NCBI RefSeq assembly: GCF_024448135.1
Contig: NZ_JAMRYX010000172.1
Location: 1 to 63,465, forward strand
Reading direction: 5' to 3'
DNA: 63,465 nt
From: Methylocystis suflitae
Lineage (GTDB): Bacteria > Pseudomonadota > Alphaproteobacteria > Rhizobiales > Beijerinckiaceae
This document shows, one piece after another, positions 28,739-37,763 of this stretch (position 1 is its first letter; every line of letters starts with the position of its first letter). Below the pieces are notes generated by a model. The model was given only the letters and a program-made list of their open reading frames with translations, ran no database searches and was not told the origin of the DNA. The translations under genes were made by a program, and so were the position numbers.

Positions 28739-29245
28739 ATGGACGGCCCAACGATCTACGACGACGGCGACGATCCCTACCGCGCCATTCGCGTCGGCGA
28801 ACCGAATGGCGGCGACGCCGCAAAATGGGGCGTGCTGCTCTCGCGCTTCATGCGCATCGTCGCATTATTTTGGCTCGTGCAAGGCTTGATGCAGTGGCGG
28901 ATCATTCTCGCTGCGGAACGCTCGATCTTTGAAACCATGCCGCAGAGCGCAGCCTCCGCTGTTATTTTCTTCGCCGTGCTCGATCTCATCGCCGGCGTCG
29001 GCCTGTGGCTGGCGACGCCCTGGGGCGGCGTCTTGTGGCTGCTCGTTGCAAGCGCGCAGATCTTTCTGACGCTCAGCATGCCGGGATTCTTCACCGGGGG
29101 CTATTGGCTGATCGGCGTCAACGCCGTGCTGATCGCCATGTATTTCGGGCTGACCTTTGAGGCCGGACGCGACGTCGAGGCGCAGCACATGCGCGAACGC
29201 CGCCGTCGCCGCAGATTTGACAGAAAAACGCCAAAAGATTCCTGA
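28739..29245 (+). CDS. Four-helix membrane protein, DUF6163-like
   Basis: A 168-residue protein with a cytosolic N-terminus (30 residues), four membrane helices between residues about 35 and 145, and a very basic C-terminal tail (RERRRRRRFDRKTPKDS). Families of this shape adjacent to ldtR in Hyphomicrobiales are classed as DUF6163; the assignment is from context and memory. The ATG at 28739 is 50 bases past trpE; an upstream reading of the frame is only trpE shadow. It probably belongs to cell-envelope biology with the neighbouring LdtR. Confidence 0.75.
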   Translation: MDGPTIYDDGDDPYRAIRVGEPNGGDAAKWGVLLSRFMRIVALFWLVQGLMQWRIILAAERSIFETMPQSAASAVIFFAVLDLIAGVGLWLATPWGGVLWLLVASAQIFLTLSMPGFFTGGYWLIGVNAVLIAMYFGLTFEAGRDVEAQHMRERRRRRRFDRKTPKDS

Positions 29246-29411
29246 TCCGCAAGGTTTGCTTGAGGAATCATTAGCGTAAACCGAACCTTTAAGTTCATCC
29301 ATCATTCACCGCAAACAGCCCTATCGCGGTAAACGCGGGATTCAGGCTGTTGTTTAAACCGACTTTCATCTGCGTCGATCTAATTTGGTTTCATCGAAGG
29401 CCGATCAAGAG

Positions 29412-29954
29412 ATGCCCGACGCATCCGCTGTGATGGAGAAGACGATGAGCGCCATGTTGAAGACCGCCCCGCAGGCTCGCGAGGATCGCCCCAGCGAGAT
29501 CCGACCGGTTTATCTCGAAGCGCTCACGCTCGTCGAACGCCTCCACCGCCGTCTGCTGGACGTCATCAAGGACGAATTCGACCGCCGGGATCTTGGCGAC
29601 GTCAATTCCGTGCAGGCGCTGCTGCTTTACAACATCGGCGACAAGGAGTTGACCGCAAGCGAATTGCGCACGCGCGGCTATTACCTCGGCTCCAATGTTT
29701 CATACAACGTCAAGAAGCTCGTCGACATGGGCTATATGCATCATGCGCGCTCGCGTCTTGATCGCCGTTCGGTGCGCATCAGCCTGACTCCGAAGGGCAA
29801 GCAAATTCACGATATCGTGGCGCAGCTTTATGAGAAGCACGCGCTGACGGTCGAGCAGATCGGCGGCGTTTCCTGCGACGAGTTTCGCACCCTCAATACG
29901 TCGCTTTCACGGCTGGAGCGCTTCTGGACCGATCAAGTCCGCTATCGTCTCTGA
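29412..29954 (+). CDS. ldtR: MarR-family regulator, LdtR type
   Basis: A 180-residue winged-helix regulator. The core SVQALLLYNIGDKELTASEL and the recognition helix GYYLGSNVSYNVKKLVDMGY match LdtR proteins, which in relatives control an L,D-transpeptidase and cell-wall stress response. The wing is HHARSRLDRRSVRISLTPKG. Start uncertain: ATG 29412 is preferred, with ATG 29433 or a TTG at 29385 possible. Followed by an intrinsic terminator. The 140-base upstream gap should hold its promoter. Confidence 0.87.
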   Translation: MPDASAVMEKTMSAMLKTAPQAREDRPSEIRPVYLEALTLVERLHRRLLDVIKDEFDRRDLGDVNSVQALLLYNIGDKELTASELRTRGYYLGSNVSYNVKKLVDMGYMHHARSRLDRRSVRISLTPKGKQIHDIVAQLYEKHALTVEQIGGVSCDEFRTLNTSLSRLERFWTDQVRYRL

Positions 29955-29999
29955 CGCGATTTCGCTTTCCTTCTCGTCTCTCAATTCTTCTCCGTCTAC

Positions 30000-30037
30000 C
30001 GCCGGCAAGCGCTCACAGCCGCTTCGCCGGCGTTTTT
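30000..30037 (+). terminator. Intrinsic terminator of ldtR
   Basis: CGCCGGC-AAGCG pairs with CGCTT-CGCCGGCG across an eight-base loop, ending at 30032 and followed by five T residues. It lies 45 bases downstream of the ldtR stop. Confidence 0.82.
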
Positions 30038-30055
30038 CGTGCGTCCCCGCGCTCA

Positions 30056-30103
30056 GAGCAGGTTCCGAAAAAGTTGACCGACCTTTTGGATGAGAACCTG
30101 CTC
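30056..30103. repeat. 48-bp dispersed palindromic repeat, copy 2
   Basis: Inverted copy of the element at 5683-5730, again bounded by GAGCAGGT and ACCTGCTC. It sits directly after the ldtR terminator and upstream of the site-2 protease gene. The two copies differ at four positions by direct comparison. Confidence 0.75.
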
Positions 30104-30227
30104 CAGCATTTTGATTTTGAGCGCTTCCTTAGTCGATCACATGATCCACGTGAGCGGGGAGCGCTCTAGCGCAAGCCGCCGCTCAGTCCTATCTTACCGG
30201 CTGTTAACCACGACCGCAGGAGCTCAA

Positions 30228-31340
30228 ATGCGATGGTCCCTCACGATCGGCTCCTTCATGGGAACCGCCGTGCGCATTCACGTCACGTTCCTGCTGCTCT
30301 TGGGCTGGATCGGCTTTGCGGCCTACCAGCGCGGCGGCGCCGTCGCAGCGCGCGACAGCATCATGTTCATCGTCGCGATCTTTATCTGCGTCGTGTTGCA
30401 CGAGTTCGGCCACATCTTGACCGCGCGGCGCTATGGCATCGTCTCGCCAGTGATCACGCTGCTTCCGATCGGCGGCGTGGCCGACATGGAAAAAATGCCC
30501 GATAAGCCCCGTCAGGAGCTGCTGATCGCGCTCGCGGGTCCGGCGGTCAATCTCGTCATTGCGGCCTTGCTGATCCTGTTTCTGGGCGCCGTCGATTTGT
30601 CCGACGCGATCCAGATCGGCGATCCTTCCGTCAACCTTTTGAAACGCCTTGCCGCCGTGAATATCTTTCTGGCGGCGTTCAACTTGATCCCGGCTTTTCC
30701 CATGGACGGCGGCCGTGTGCTTCGGGCCGCCCTGTCGATCTGGATCGGCAAGGACCGCGCGACCCGCATCGCCGCCCAAATCGGTCAGGGCTTCGCTTTT
30801 CTGCTGGGTTTTCTCGGGCTGTTCGGGAATCCGCTGCTGCTGTTCATCGCGATTTTCGTCTATATCGCGGCTGCGGGCGAAGCGCAGATGACGTCGTTGT
30901 CCGAAGCCGCGCGTGGCCTGAAAGCGGCCGACGCCATGGAAATGCGCATCGCCGTGATCGAGCGCAGCGCAAGCGTGCGCGAAGCGGTGGACATCCTTTT
31001 GGCCACGTCTCAGGACGAATTCCCAGTCGTGGACGGCTCGCGCCGGCTCAGCGGCTTCCTGTCCCGCACCAACATCATCGAGGCCTTGCGGGCGTCCGAA
31101 CCCGACGCGCCGATCGCGCCTTTCGTTCGCCTGGAGCCGGAGACGATCGATGGTCGAGAGAGCATCGACGCCGTCCTGCCTAAGCTTACGGGGGGAGAGG
31201 CGGTCGGCGTAACCGACGAGGAGGGTCGGTTCCTGGGTCTCCTGACCCGTCAGTCGCTGGCCGAGATCATGATGATCAAAGACGTTCGGCCCGACTGGCG
31301 CTTCTCGCCGCGGGACGATAGCCGTCCGACGGTTGCTTAA
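30228..31340 (+). CDS. Site-2 protease family (M50) metalloprotease with CBS domains
   Basis: A 370-residue intramembrane zinc protease. HEFGH at about residues 60-64 is the zinc motif, and AFNLIPAFPMDGGRVLR near 152-168 supplies the third ligand Asp. About six helices span residues 15-220. Two CBS modules follow (roughly 235-355), probably sensing adenine nucleotides. The ATG at 30228 has a CAGGAG site nine bases upstream; the longer frame begins in the repeat and is rejected. It cleaves membrane-bound substrates such as anti-sigma factors in relatives. Its own target is unknown. Confidence 0.92.
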   Translation: MRWSLTIGSFMGTAVRIHVTFLLLLGWIGFAAYQRGGAVAARDSIMFIVAIFICVVLHEFGHILTARRYGIVSPVITLLPIGGVADMEKMPDKPRQELLIALAGPAVNLVIAALLILFLGAVDLSDAIQIGDPSVNLLKRLAAVNIFLAAFNLIPAFPMDGGRVLRAALSIWIGKDRATRIAAQIGQGFAFLLGFLGLFGNPLLLFIAIFVYIAAAGEAQMTSLSEAARGLKAADAMEMRIAVIERSASVREAVDILLATSQDEFPVVDGSRRLSGFLSRTNIIEALRASEPDAPIAPFVRLEPETIDGRESIDAVLPKLTGGEAVGVTDEEGRFLGLLTRQSLAEIMMIKDVRPDWRFSPRDDSRPTVA

Positions 31341-31399
31341 GCCCGCCACCCGGCCTATTGCACTGTTAAACCCGCGCCAGGAGGCTGGACAGCAGCCCA

Positions 31400-32014
31400 A
31401 TGTCCAACGTCACGCTTATCGACAACTACGACAGCTTCACCTTCAACCTGGTTCATTATTTCGGCCAGTTGGGCGCGAACGTCACCGTACACCGCAACGA
31501 CGCCGTTTCTGTCGCCGAAGTGCTGGCCGGCGGACCCGATGCGATCGTGCTGTCGCCCGGCCCCTGCACGCCGCATGAGGCGGGCATCTGCATGGAGCTG
31601 ATCTCAGCGGCCGCCGAGACCGTGCCGATTTTCGGCGTCTGCCTCGGACATCAGTCGATCGGCGAGGTGTTTGGCGGCGACGTCATTCGGGCGCCGCTGC
31701 CGATCCATGGTAAAATGGCCACCATCCTCCACCAGGGCGACGCCGTGTTTCGCGGCATCGAGGGGCCATTCCAGGCGACGCGCTACCACTCGCTGATCGT
31801 CAGCCGCGACACCCTTCCCGACTGCCTGCGGGTGACCGCCGAGACGCCGGACGGCCTCATCATGGCGCTGTCGCATAAAACGCTCCCAACGCATGGCGTG
31901 CAGTTCCATCCCGAGAGCATCACCTCGCAGCACGGCCACAAAATTTTACAAAATTTCCTCGATCTCGCGCGAGAATGGAACGAGGGACCGCGGCGCCGTG
32001 AGAAGGTGGCGTGA
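31400..32014 (+). CDS. trpG: Anthranilate synthase component II (glutamine amidotransferase)
   Basis: A 204-residue class I glutaminase that feeds ammonia to TrpE. It shows the DNYDSFTFNLVHY N-terminus, VLSPGPCTP, catalytic GVCLGHQSIGE (Cys), and the C-terminal HGVQFHPESI (His, Glu). It heads trpG-trpD-trpC-moaC. An AGGAGG site lies upstream of ATG 31400. It is physically split from trpE. Confidence 0.97.
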   Translation: MSNVTLIDNYDSFTFNLVHYFGQLGANVTVHRNDAVSVAEVLAGGPDAIVLSPGPCTPHEAGICMELISAAAETVPIFGVCLGHQSIGEVFGGDVIRAPLPIHGKMATILHQGDAVFRGIEGPFQATRYHSLIVSRDTLPDCLRVTAETPDGLIMALSHKTLPTHGVQFHPESITSQHGHKILQNFLDLAREWNEGPRRREKVA

Positions 32015-32081
32015 GGGTCGCTTCGAAGATCGCCTGCAGCGGTCAGCCGGCCCTGCCCTTGCGCAACGGCGCTGGACTGCG

Positions 32082-33104
32082 GTGAGCGAGGATTTCAAAT
32101 CCTACATCGCTGCGCTGGTCTCGGGCGCGCCGCTCGCCCGCGATGAGGCGAGAGCGGCGTTTTCTCTGATTTTTCGGGGCGAAGTGACGCCGGCGCAGCT
32201 TGGGGCCTTTCTCATGGGCCTGAGACTGCGCGGCGAGACGATTGATGAGATCATCGGGGCGGCAGAGGCGATGCGCGCCGCGATGACGCCGGTCGAAGCG
32301 CCGGCCGGCGCGATCGACATTGTCGGGACCGGCGGCGACGGCGCCGGCACATACAATATTTCCACCCTTGCCGCGATCATCGCCGCAGCCGCCGGCGCGA
32401 TCGTCGCCAAACATGGCGGCAAGGCGGCTTCGTCGCTTTCGGGTTCCTCCGACGTGCTCGGCGAACTCGGCGTCAAGGTCGGCGTTTCGCCAGCCGCCGC
32501 CGCCGCATCGCTTCAAGACGCCGGAATCTGCTTCATGGCCGCGACGACGCACCATCCGGCCATGCGCCACGCCGCGCCGGTGAGAAGCGAGCTGGGCGTG
32601 CGCACGATTTTCAATTTGCTTGGTCCTCTGTGTAACCCCGCGCGTGTCGAGCGGCAGACGATCGGAGTCTTCTCCAGCGACTGGCTCGAACCCTTGGCCC
32701 GCGCGCTTCGCGAGCTCGGCGCAAAGCGCGTCTGGCTGCTGCATGGCGGCGACGGCCTCGATGAAGCGACGACGACGGGCGTGACCCATGTGGTTGCGCT
32801 CGAAGACGGCGAAATCCGCAGCTTTGACCTCTCGCCAGAGGAAGCCGGATTGCCCCGCGCGACGACGCAGGCGCTTGTCGGCGGCGACGCGGCGCATAAC
32901 GCAAGAGCCCTGCGCGCCGTTCTGGAGGGCGCGAGGAACGCCTATCGCGACATCGCCGTTCTCAACGCCGGCGTGGCGCTGGTCGTCGCCGGGCGGGCTG
33001 CAAATGTGCGCGAAGGCGCGGCGCTCGCTGAGGCGGCGATCGATTCCGGCGCGGCGCGGGATAAGCTCGAGGCGCTGATCCGCTGCTCCAATCGAGACGC
33101 CTGA
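32082..33104 (+). CDS. trpD: Anthranilate phosphoribosyltransferase
   Basis: A 340-residue enzyme joining anthranilate to PRPP. Signature motifs are IVGTGGDGAGTYNIST (PRPP loop), KHGGKAASSLSGSSDVLE-like GSSDVLGELG, HHPAMRHAAPVR and NLLGPLCNPA. The GTG at 32082 (VSEDFKSYIAALVSG) is taken as the start because the family N-terminus begins here; the same frame reads on upstream into trpG and is not coding there. It follows trpG by 67 bases. Confidence 0.96.
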   Translation: MSEDFKSYIAALVSGAPLARDEARAAFSLIFRGEVTPAQLGAFLMGLRLRGETIDEIIGAAEAMRAAMTPVEAPAGAIDIVGTGGDGAGTYNISTLAAIIAAAAGAIVAKHGGKAASSLSGSSDVLGELGVKVGVSPAAAAASLQDAGICFMAATTHHPAMRHAAPVRSELGVRTIFNLLGPLCNPARVERQTIGVFSSDWLEPLARALRELGAKRVWLLHGGDGLDEATTTGVTHVVALEDGEIRSFDLSPEEAGLPRATTQALVGGDAAHNARALRAVLEGARNAYRDIAVLNAGVALVVAGRAANVREGAALAEAAIDSGAARDKLEALIRCSNRDA

Positions 33105-33226
33105 GCCACCCTCCCCTTCGATCGGGATAGGATTGCGCCCGTTTATCGGCTATTCATGAGCAGCCGACAGTCGGCTAAACGAATTCGAGCGATGGCGGTC
33201 GCGGCCCGCCCGCCGTAGGCGAGAAA

Positions 33227-34066
33227 ATGACCGACATCCTGAGAAAGATCGAAGCTTATAAGCGCACCGAGATTTCCGAGGCCAAGGTGCGCATGCCCTT
33301 CGCGACGCTCGAGCGCAACGTGCGCGATCATGATCCGCCGCGCGGCTTTGTCCATGCGATCGAGCAGAAACTGAACGAGCGTCGCATCGCGCTCATCGCC
33401 GAGATCAAGAAGGCGAGCCCGTCCAAGGGAATCATTCGCCCAGACTTCGATCCGCCGAAATTGGCGCGCGCCTATGAAGCCGCCGGCGCGGCCTGTCTTT
33501 CAGTGCTGACCGACACGCCCTCGTTCAAGGGCAGGCTCGAAGATCTCGAAGCCGCGCGAAAGGCGACGCATCTGCCGGCGCTCCGCAAGGATTTCATGTT
33601 CGATCCCTATCAGGTCTATGAGGCGCGCGCTTACGGCGCCGATTGCATCCTGATCATCATGGCCGCCGTCGACGACGACGAAGCAAAGGCGCTGAACACG
33701 GCCGCGCATGATCTGCGCATGGACGTGCTCGTCGAAGTGCATGACGAGCGGGAGCTCGATCGCGCCCTGGCGCTGGAGACGCGTCTGATCGGCGTGAACA
33801 ATCGCGATCTGCGCGACTTCAAAGTGTCGCTCGAAGTCAGCGAGAGGCTCGCCGAGAAAATTCCGCGCGACAAGATCATTGTCGCCGAAAGCGGCATCAC
33901 GGTGCATGAGGATTGCGTGCGCCTCGAAAAATCGCACATCTTCACCTTCCTCGTCGGCGAAAGCCTGATGCGCAAGCATGACGTCGAAGCGGCCGCGCGC
34001 GAACTCCTGCAAGGCGCAACGGCCAATCAAAATTCGGGCGCGCATAAGTCCCCCGCCGGCGCGTGA
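33227..34066 (+). CDS. trpC: Indole-3-glycerol phosphate synthase
   Basis: A 279-residue TIM-barrel enzyme closing the indole ring from CdRP. It holds [69 protein letters not shown] and IVAESGI. The gap of about 120 bases to trpD is the longest in the trpGDC block and might hold a minor promoter. The moaC ATG starts one base after its stop. Confidence 0.97.
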   Translation: MTDILRKIEAYKRTEISEAKVRMPFATLERNVRDHDPPRGFVHAIEQKLNERRIALIAEIKKASPSKGIIRPDFDPPKLARAYEAAGAACLSVLTDTPSFKGRLEDLEAARKATHLPALRKDFMFDPYQVYEARAYGADCILIIMAAVDDDEAKALNTAAHDLRMDVLVEVHDERELDRALALETRLIGVNNRDLRDFKVSLEVSERLAEKIPRDKIIVAESGITVHEDCVRLEKSHIFTFLVGESLMRKHDVEAAARELLQGATANQNSGAHKSPAGA

Positions 34067-34067
34067 C

Positions 34068-34547
34068 ATGAGCGCGCTGACTCACATCGGCGTGACGGGC
34101 GAAGCGCATATGGTCGACGTATCGGCGAAGACCGAGACGTCTCGCGTGGCGCTCGCCCGCGGCCATGTGGTGATGGCGCGCGAAACTCTGCGTCTCGCCG
34201 TCGAAGGTCAGGCCAAGAAAGGCGACGTTTTCGGCGTCGCCCGCGTTGCGGGCATCATGGCGGCGAAGAAAACGAGCGAACTCATCCCGCTGTGCCATCC
34301 TCTGCTATTGTCGAGCGTCTCGGTCGAGATCACGCCCGATGAGTCATTGCCGGGCCTGCGCGTTCTCGCCGAGGCGTCGGTCACCGGCAAGACCGGCGTC
34401 GAGATGGAGGCGCTGACGGCCGTTTCGGTCGCCTGTCTGACCATCTACGACATGCTGAAGGCCGTGGATCGCGGCATGCGCATCGAAGGCGTCGAACTCG
34501 TCGAAAAGCGCGGCGGCAAGTCCGGCGACTGGCGACGCGGCGAATAG
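34068..34547 (+). CDS. moaC: Cyclic pyranopterin monophosphate synthase
   Basis: A 159-residue enzyme of molybdenum cofactor synthesis; it forms cPMP from the MoaA product. Key segments are [28 protein letters not shown], and the [21 protein letters not shown] helix, with a conserved His/Lys set. The ATG begins one base after the trpC stop, and moeA lies about 1.2 kb downstream with two uncharacterised genes between, an insertion compared with the usual trpC-moaC-moeA order. Confidence 0.96.
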   Translation: MSALTHIGVTGEAHMVDVSAKTETSRVALARGHVVMARETLRLAVEGQAKKGDVFGVARVAGIMAAKKTSELIPLCHPLLLSSVSVEITPDESLPGLRVLAEASVTGKTGVEMEALTAVSVACLTIYDMLKAVDRGMRIEGVELVEKRGGKSGDWRRGE

Positions 34548-34615
34548 TTCGACTGCGGCCGCAAGGCTCGCTATTGTTGCAGCTGATATATTTTATGATT
34601 GGTGGAGGCGCCGCC

Positions 34616-35578
34616 ATGCGGCATTTCATTTTCGCCATTGCGCTGCTGTTGTTGAGCGCGCCAGCCTTCGCCGACCGCGCCAGCGAATGTCGGCGACGAT
34701 GCGGCGACGATGCGGCCTGCTATCGGCGCTGCATGGGCTACTCCGGCGATTATCTGCCCAGAAGCAGAGAACACTACTACCACTACGGGCCCCGAGCCCG
34801 GCATCGGGCTCCCTCTCCATCGAACGCGCCTGAGGCGGTGGAAGATGCGCCTCAGGCGGAGCGACCGTCAGCGTCGCGCAACAGCGACAGGAGTTCGGCG
34901 GCGCGGCCAAGCATTCTGGGAACCGCCTATGATTATCTCTACGCGACAGGGACCGAGACGGCAGGCTACGGCCTCTATTCCTATGTGATCCTACCCCGGC
35001 CCAACGACCGCGCCGTCGCCTTTCTGAGCGAACTCGTAGGGCGCTTTCCCGCAGCGTCGGACGTGGCCGAATCGAAGTATCGGATCAACATTCTCTACAT
35101 ACCGACCAAGGCGGGCTCCCGCCCGCAGGCCGCCTTCCCTGCCGACGCCGCGCCCGCCGCCATCAAAACTTTCCTGACCAAAAACTATGATTTCGCCATG
35201 GCGCAGCGCCTGCTATTTCATTTGTGCGACAAGCCGGCGCCGGCGGTTGCGCAGCTCTGCGAGAACGATCTTTCCGGCGGTCCCTATCTCCTCACCTACG
35301 CGACAAAGATCAGCGATCTTTCGCCCTTGCCGCCGCCTTTCCTCTTCGTCGATCTCACGAATGTGCGGCCGCGCGCCTTTCCGCTGTTCGTCGCCGCCTA
35401 CGCCGCTCAGGTGAAACGCCCCGACTTCTCGGACGGCGCGCGACTCGCCGATTTTAATCTGCAGCTCGCAAATATTCTTTTGACCGCCGCGGACTGGGTG
35501 CAGCCTGTGAGCGCTGCGGTCGCAGACATTACGCACTTCGCCGAAGCCAAGAAGAGCGACGGGGAAGCGCCCAAATGA
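34616..35578 (+). CDS. Secreted protein with Cys-rich N-terminal segment, function unknown
   Basis: A 320-residue exported protein. Signal peptide 1-19 (LLLLSAPAFA). Immediately after it comes a Cys-rich segment ECRRRCGDDAACYRRCMGYSG, with four Cys residues, then a low-complexity Arg/Pro/Ser linker to about residue 105, then an alpha/beta-looking domain (YLYATGTETAGYGLYSYVIL, AVAFLSELVGRFP, later LPPPFLFVDLTNVRPRAFP). I do not recognise the family. ATG 34616 has GGTGGAGG upstream. It shares an ATGA overlap with the next small gene, so they are coupled. It sits between moaC and moeA. Confidence 0.8.
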   Translation: MRHFIFAIALLLLSAPAFADRASECRRRCGDDAACYRRCMGYSGDYLPRSREHYYHYGPRARHRAPSPSNAPEAVEDAPQAERPSASRNSDRSSAARPSILGTAYDYLYATGTETAGYGLYSYVILPRPNDRAVAFLSELVGRFPAASDVAESKYRINILYIPTKAGSRPQAAFPADAAPAAIKTFLTKNYDFAMAQRLLFHLCDKPAPAVAQLCENDLSGGPYLLTYATKISDLSPLPPPFLFVDLTNVRPRAFPLFVAAYAAQVKRPDFSDGARLADFNLQLANILLTAADWVQPVSAAVADITHFAEAKKSDGEAPK

Positions 35579-35760
35579 AATTATCCCTCCCTCGGATCGT
35601 CGCCGTTTTTTTGCTGGCCATCGCTCTTGGCGTAATTTTCTCCTTCGCTTATCCCGGCGTCGATATTGACGCGGCCCTCGCGACGGTCATCGTGCTCGTC
35701 GCACTTGCGGCCGAAAGCCTCGCGGCGTTCATCTATCGCCGCGTCACGAACCGAGGATAA
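35575..35760 (+). CDS. Small two-helix membrane protein, 61 aa
   Basis: A short protein with two hydrophobic helices (residues 7-26 and 33-53) joined by a YPGVDIDAA turn and ending with a basic tail (YRRVTNRG). The ATG overlaps the stop of the secreted gene upstream (ATGA), showing that it is a real, coupled gene. It may help anchor or export the upstream product. No family recognised. Confidence 0.72.
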   Translation: MKLSLPRIVAVFLLAIALGVIFSFAYPGVDIDAALATVIVLVALAAESLAAFIYRRVTNRG

Positions 35761-35768
35761 GGTTTCGA

Positions 35769-36971
35769 TTGGACAAGCTTCTTTCCGTTCCCGACGCGCT
35801 TGCGCGCGTGCTCGCCGGGGCTTCAAGGCTTGGCGAAGAATCGACGCCGCTGGCGCGGGCGCGCGGCCGCACGCTGGCCGCCGACCTTGTCGCCCGCCGC
35901 AGCCAACCGCCCGTCGCCGTCTCGGCCATGGACGGCTTTGCGCTGCGCGCCGCTGACCTCGCCGCCGGGCCGCTGCGCATCGTCGGCGAAAGCGCCGCAG
36001 GCCACGGCTACGGAGCGGCGCTCCGGGCGGGCGAAGCCATCCGCATCTTCACCGGCGCGCCAGTCCCCGAGGGCGCCGACGCAATATTGCTGCAGGAAAA
36101 CGCTGTCGTCGCCGACGGCGCGTTGACGGCAAGCGCCCCGCCCGGCCCGCATATTCGCGGCGCCGGCCTCGACTTCCGCGAAGGCGCGGTCGCGCTCTCC
36201 GCCGGCGTGCGCCTTGGCCCCGCCGAACTCGCGCTCGCCGCCGCGATGAACCACGCTGCAATTCCAGTCGCGCGGCGCCCGCGCGTGGCGATCATCGCTT
36301 CGGGCGACGAACTCGTCCCGCCGGGCGCCGAACCCGGCCCGTCGCAGATCATCTCCTGCAACAATCTGGCGGTCGCGGCCATCGCCGAAGACGCCGGCGC
36401 GGAAGTCGTCGATCTCGGCATCTTCCGCGACGATCTTGCCGAACTCGAACGCGGCGTCGGCCTGGCCCGCGAGGCCCGCGCCGACGTTCTGGTGACGCTC
36501 GGCGGCGCGTCGGTCGGCGACCGCGATCTGCTGCGCCCTGCCCTAGCCCGGCAAGGCATGTCGCTCGACTTCTGGAAGATCGCGATGCGGCCGGGCAAGC
36601 CCCTGATTTACGGGGCGCTGGGCGAGGCGCGCATCCTCGGCCTTCCCGGCAATCCGGTCGCGTCCTTCGTCTGCGCGCTGGTGTTCCTCGCGCCGCTCCT
36701 GCGCGCGCTGCAGGGCGATCCCGACGCCGGCGCCGACCGAACCGAGACGGCGGTCGCTGGCGCCGATCTTCCCGCCAACAAGGGGCGGCGCGACTACATG
36801 CGCGCGCGGCTCACCCTGGACGAAAATGGCCGCCTCGTCGCAACGCCGCAGCCGCTACAGGACTCGTCGCTGCTCACCGAGCTGGCACGATCGCAAGCGC
36901 TGCTGATCCGCGAGCCGGGCGCGCCGCCCCTGACGAAAGGCGACCCCTGCCGCATCCTTCGGCTGCCATGA
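35769..36971 (+). CDS. moeA: Molybdopterin molybdenumtransferase
   Basis: A 400-residue enzyme inserting molybdate into adenylated molybdopterin. Marks are PPVAVSAMDGFALRAADL, GDELVPPGAEPGPSQIISCN, VTLGGASVGDRDLL, KIAMRPGKPL and GLPGNPVASFVCALVF. The start is a TTG at 35769 after a TAAGG site; the first in-frame ATG lies well inside the conserved part, so TTG is favoured. It begins only eight bases past the small membrane protein gene, so the four genes moaC to moeA are probably one transcript. Confidence 0.96.
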   Translation: MDKLLSVPDALARVLAGASRLGEESTPLARARGRTLAADLVARRSQPPVAVSAMDGFALRAADLAAGPLRIVGESAAGHGYGAALRAGEAIRIFTGAPVPEGADAILLQENAVVADGALTASAPPGPHIRGAGLDFREGAVALSAGVRLGPAELALAAAMNHAAIPVARRPRVAIIASGDELVPPGAEPGPSQIISCNNLAVAAIAEDAGAEVVDLGIFRDDLAELERGVGLAREARADVLVTLGGASVGDRDLLRPALARQGMSLDFWKIAMRPGKPLIYGALGEARILGLPGNPVASFVCALVFLAPLLRALQGDPDAGADRTETAVAGADLPANKGRRDYMRARLTLDENGRLVATPQPLQDSSLLTELARSQALLIREPGAPPLTKGDPCRILRLP

Positions 36972-37057
36972 TCCATGCCGCGCGTCCGTGACTTTGGCGC
37001 CGCAACATGGCAAAGGAAACGCGCGCGCTGATCAGCCCGCCACGAAAGCAGGCCCGC

Positions 37058-37756
37058 ATGTCGATCATCGATTCCGTCCGTAAATCGCTCGTTCCGATCC
37101 ATCCGGAAGGCTACGTCTTCATCGCCGGTTTCGCCGCTGTCTCCTTCCTGCTTGACTGGCTGTCGCCGACGCTCGGCTGGATGGGCTTCATCGCCACCGC
37201 GTGGTGCGCTTATTTCTTCCGCAATCCGCCGCGGGTGACGCCGCTGCGCGAAGGCCTCGTCATCTCGCCAGCGGACGGCGTCGTGAGCGCAGTTGGATTC
37301 TTTCTGCCGCCGGCCGAACTCGGCCTCGGCGCCGAGCCGATGCAGCGCATCTCCGTGTTCATGAGCGTCTTTGACGTGCATGTGAACCGTGCGCCGATCA
37401 CCGGCCGCATCTCGAGGATCGCTTATAAGCCGGGTCTGTTCCTCAACGCCGACCTCGACAAGGCCAGCGACGACAATGAACGCAGCGGCATGGTCATCGA
37501 AGCGCCGTCGGGACGCTTTGGGGTGGTGCAGATCGCAGGACTCGTCGCGCGGCGCATCGTCGGATTCGTCAAGGAAGGCGAGCAGATCGGCGTCGGCGAC
37601 CGTTTTGGTCTGATTCGTTTTGGGTCGCGCGTCGACGTCTATATGCCGTCATCGGCACGGCCCATGGTGGCGGTCGGCTCGCGCGCCATCGCCGGCGAAA
37701 CGATACTTGCCGACATGACCGCCGGCGTCGCCGCGCTGACATTCAAGGCGGGTTAA
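37058..37756 (+). CDS. psd: Phosphatidylserine decarboxylase, short form
   Basis: A 232-residue membrane-associated enzyme that makes phosphatidylethanolamine. The proenzyme is cleaved at a Gly-Ser inside [12 protein letters not shown], where the Ser becomes the pyruvoyl cofactor. [22 protein letters not shown] and GMVIEAPSG are conserved. A hydrophobic region lies at 20-45. The ATG at 37058 gives the family length; an ATG 17 codons upstream is possible. It is followed by pssA after seven bases, so substrate-making and decarboxylating enzymes are co-expressed. Confidence 0.94.
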   Translation: MSIIDSVRKSLVPIHPEGYVFIAGFAAVSFLLDWLSPTLGWMGFIATAWCAYFFRNPPRVTPLREGLVISPADGVVSAVGFFLPPAELGLGAEPMQRISVFMSVFDVHVNRAPITGRISRIAYKPGLFLNADLDKASDDNERSGMVIEAPSGRFGVVQIAGLVARRIVGFVKEGEQIGVGDRFGLIRFGSRVDVYMPSSARPMVAVGSRAIAGETILADMTAGVAALTFKAG

Positions 37757-37763
37757 ACAAGCC

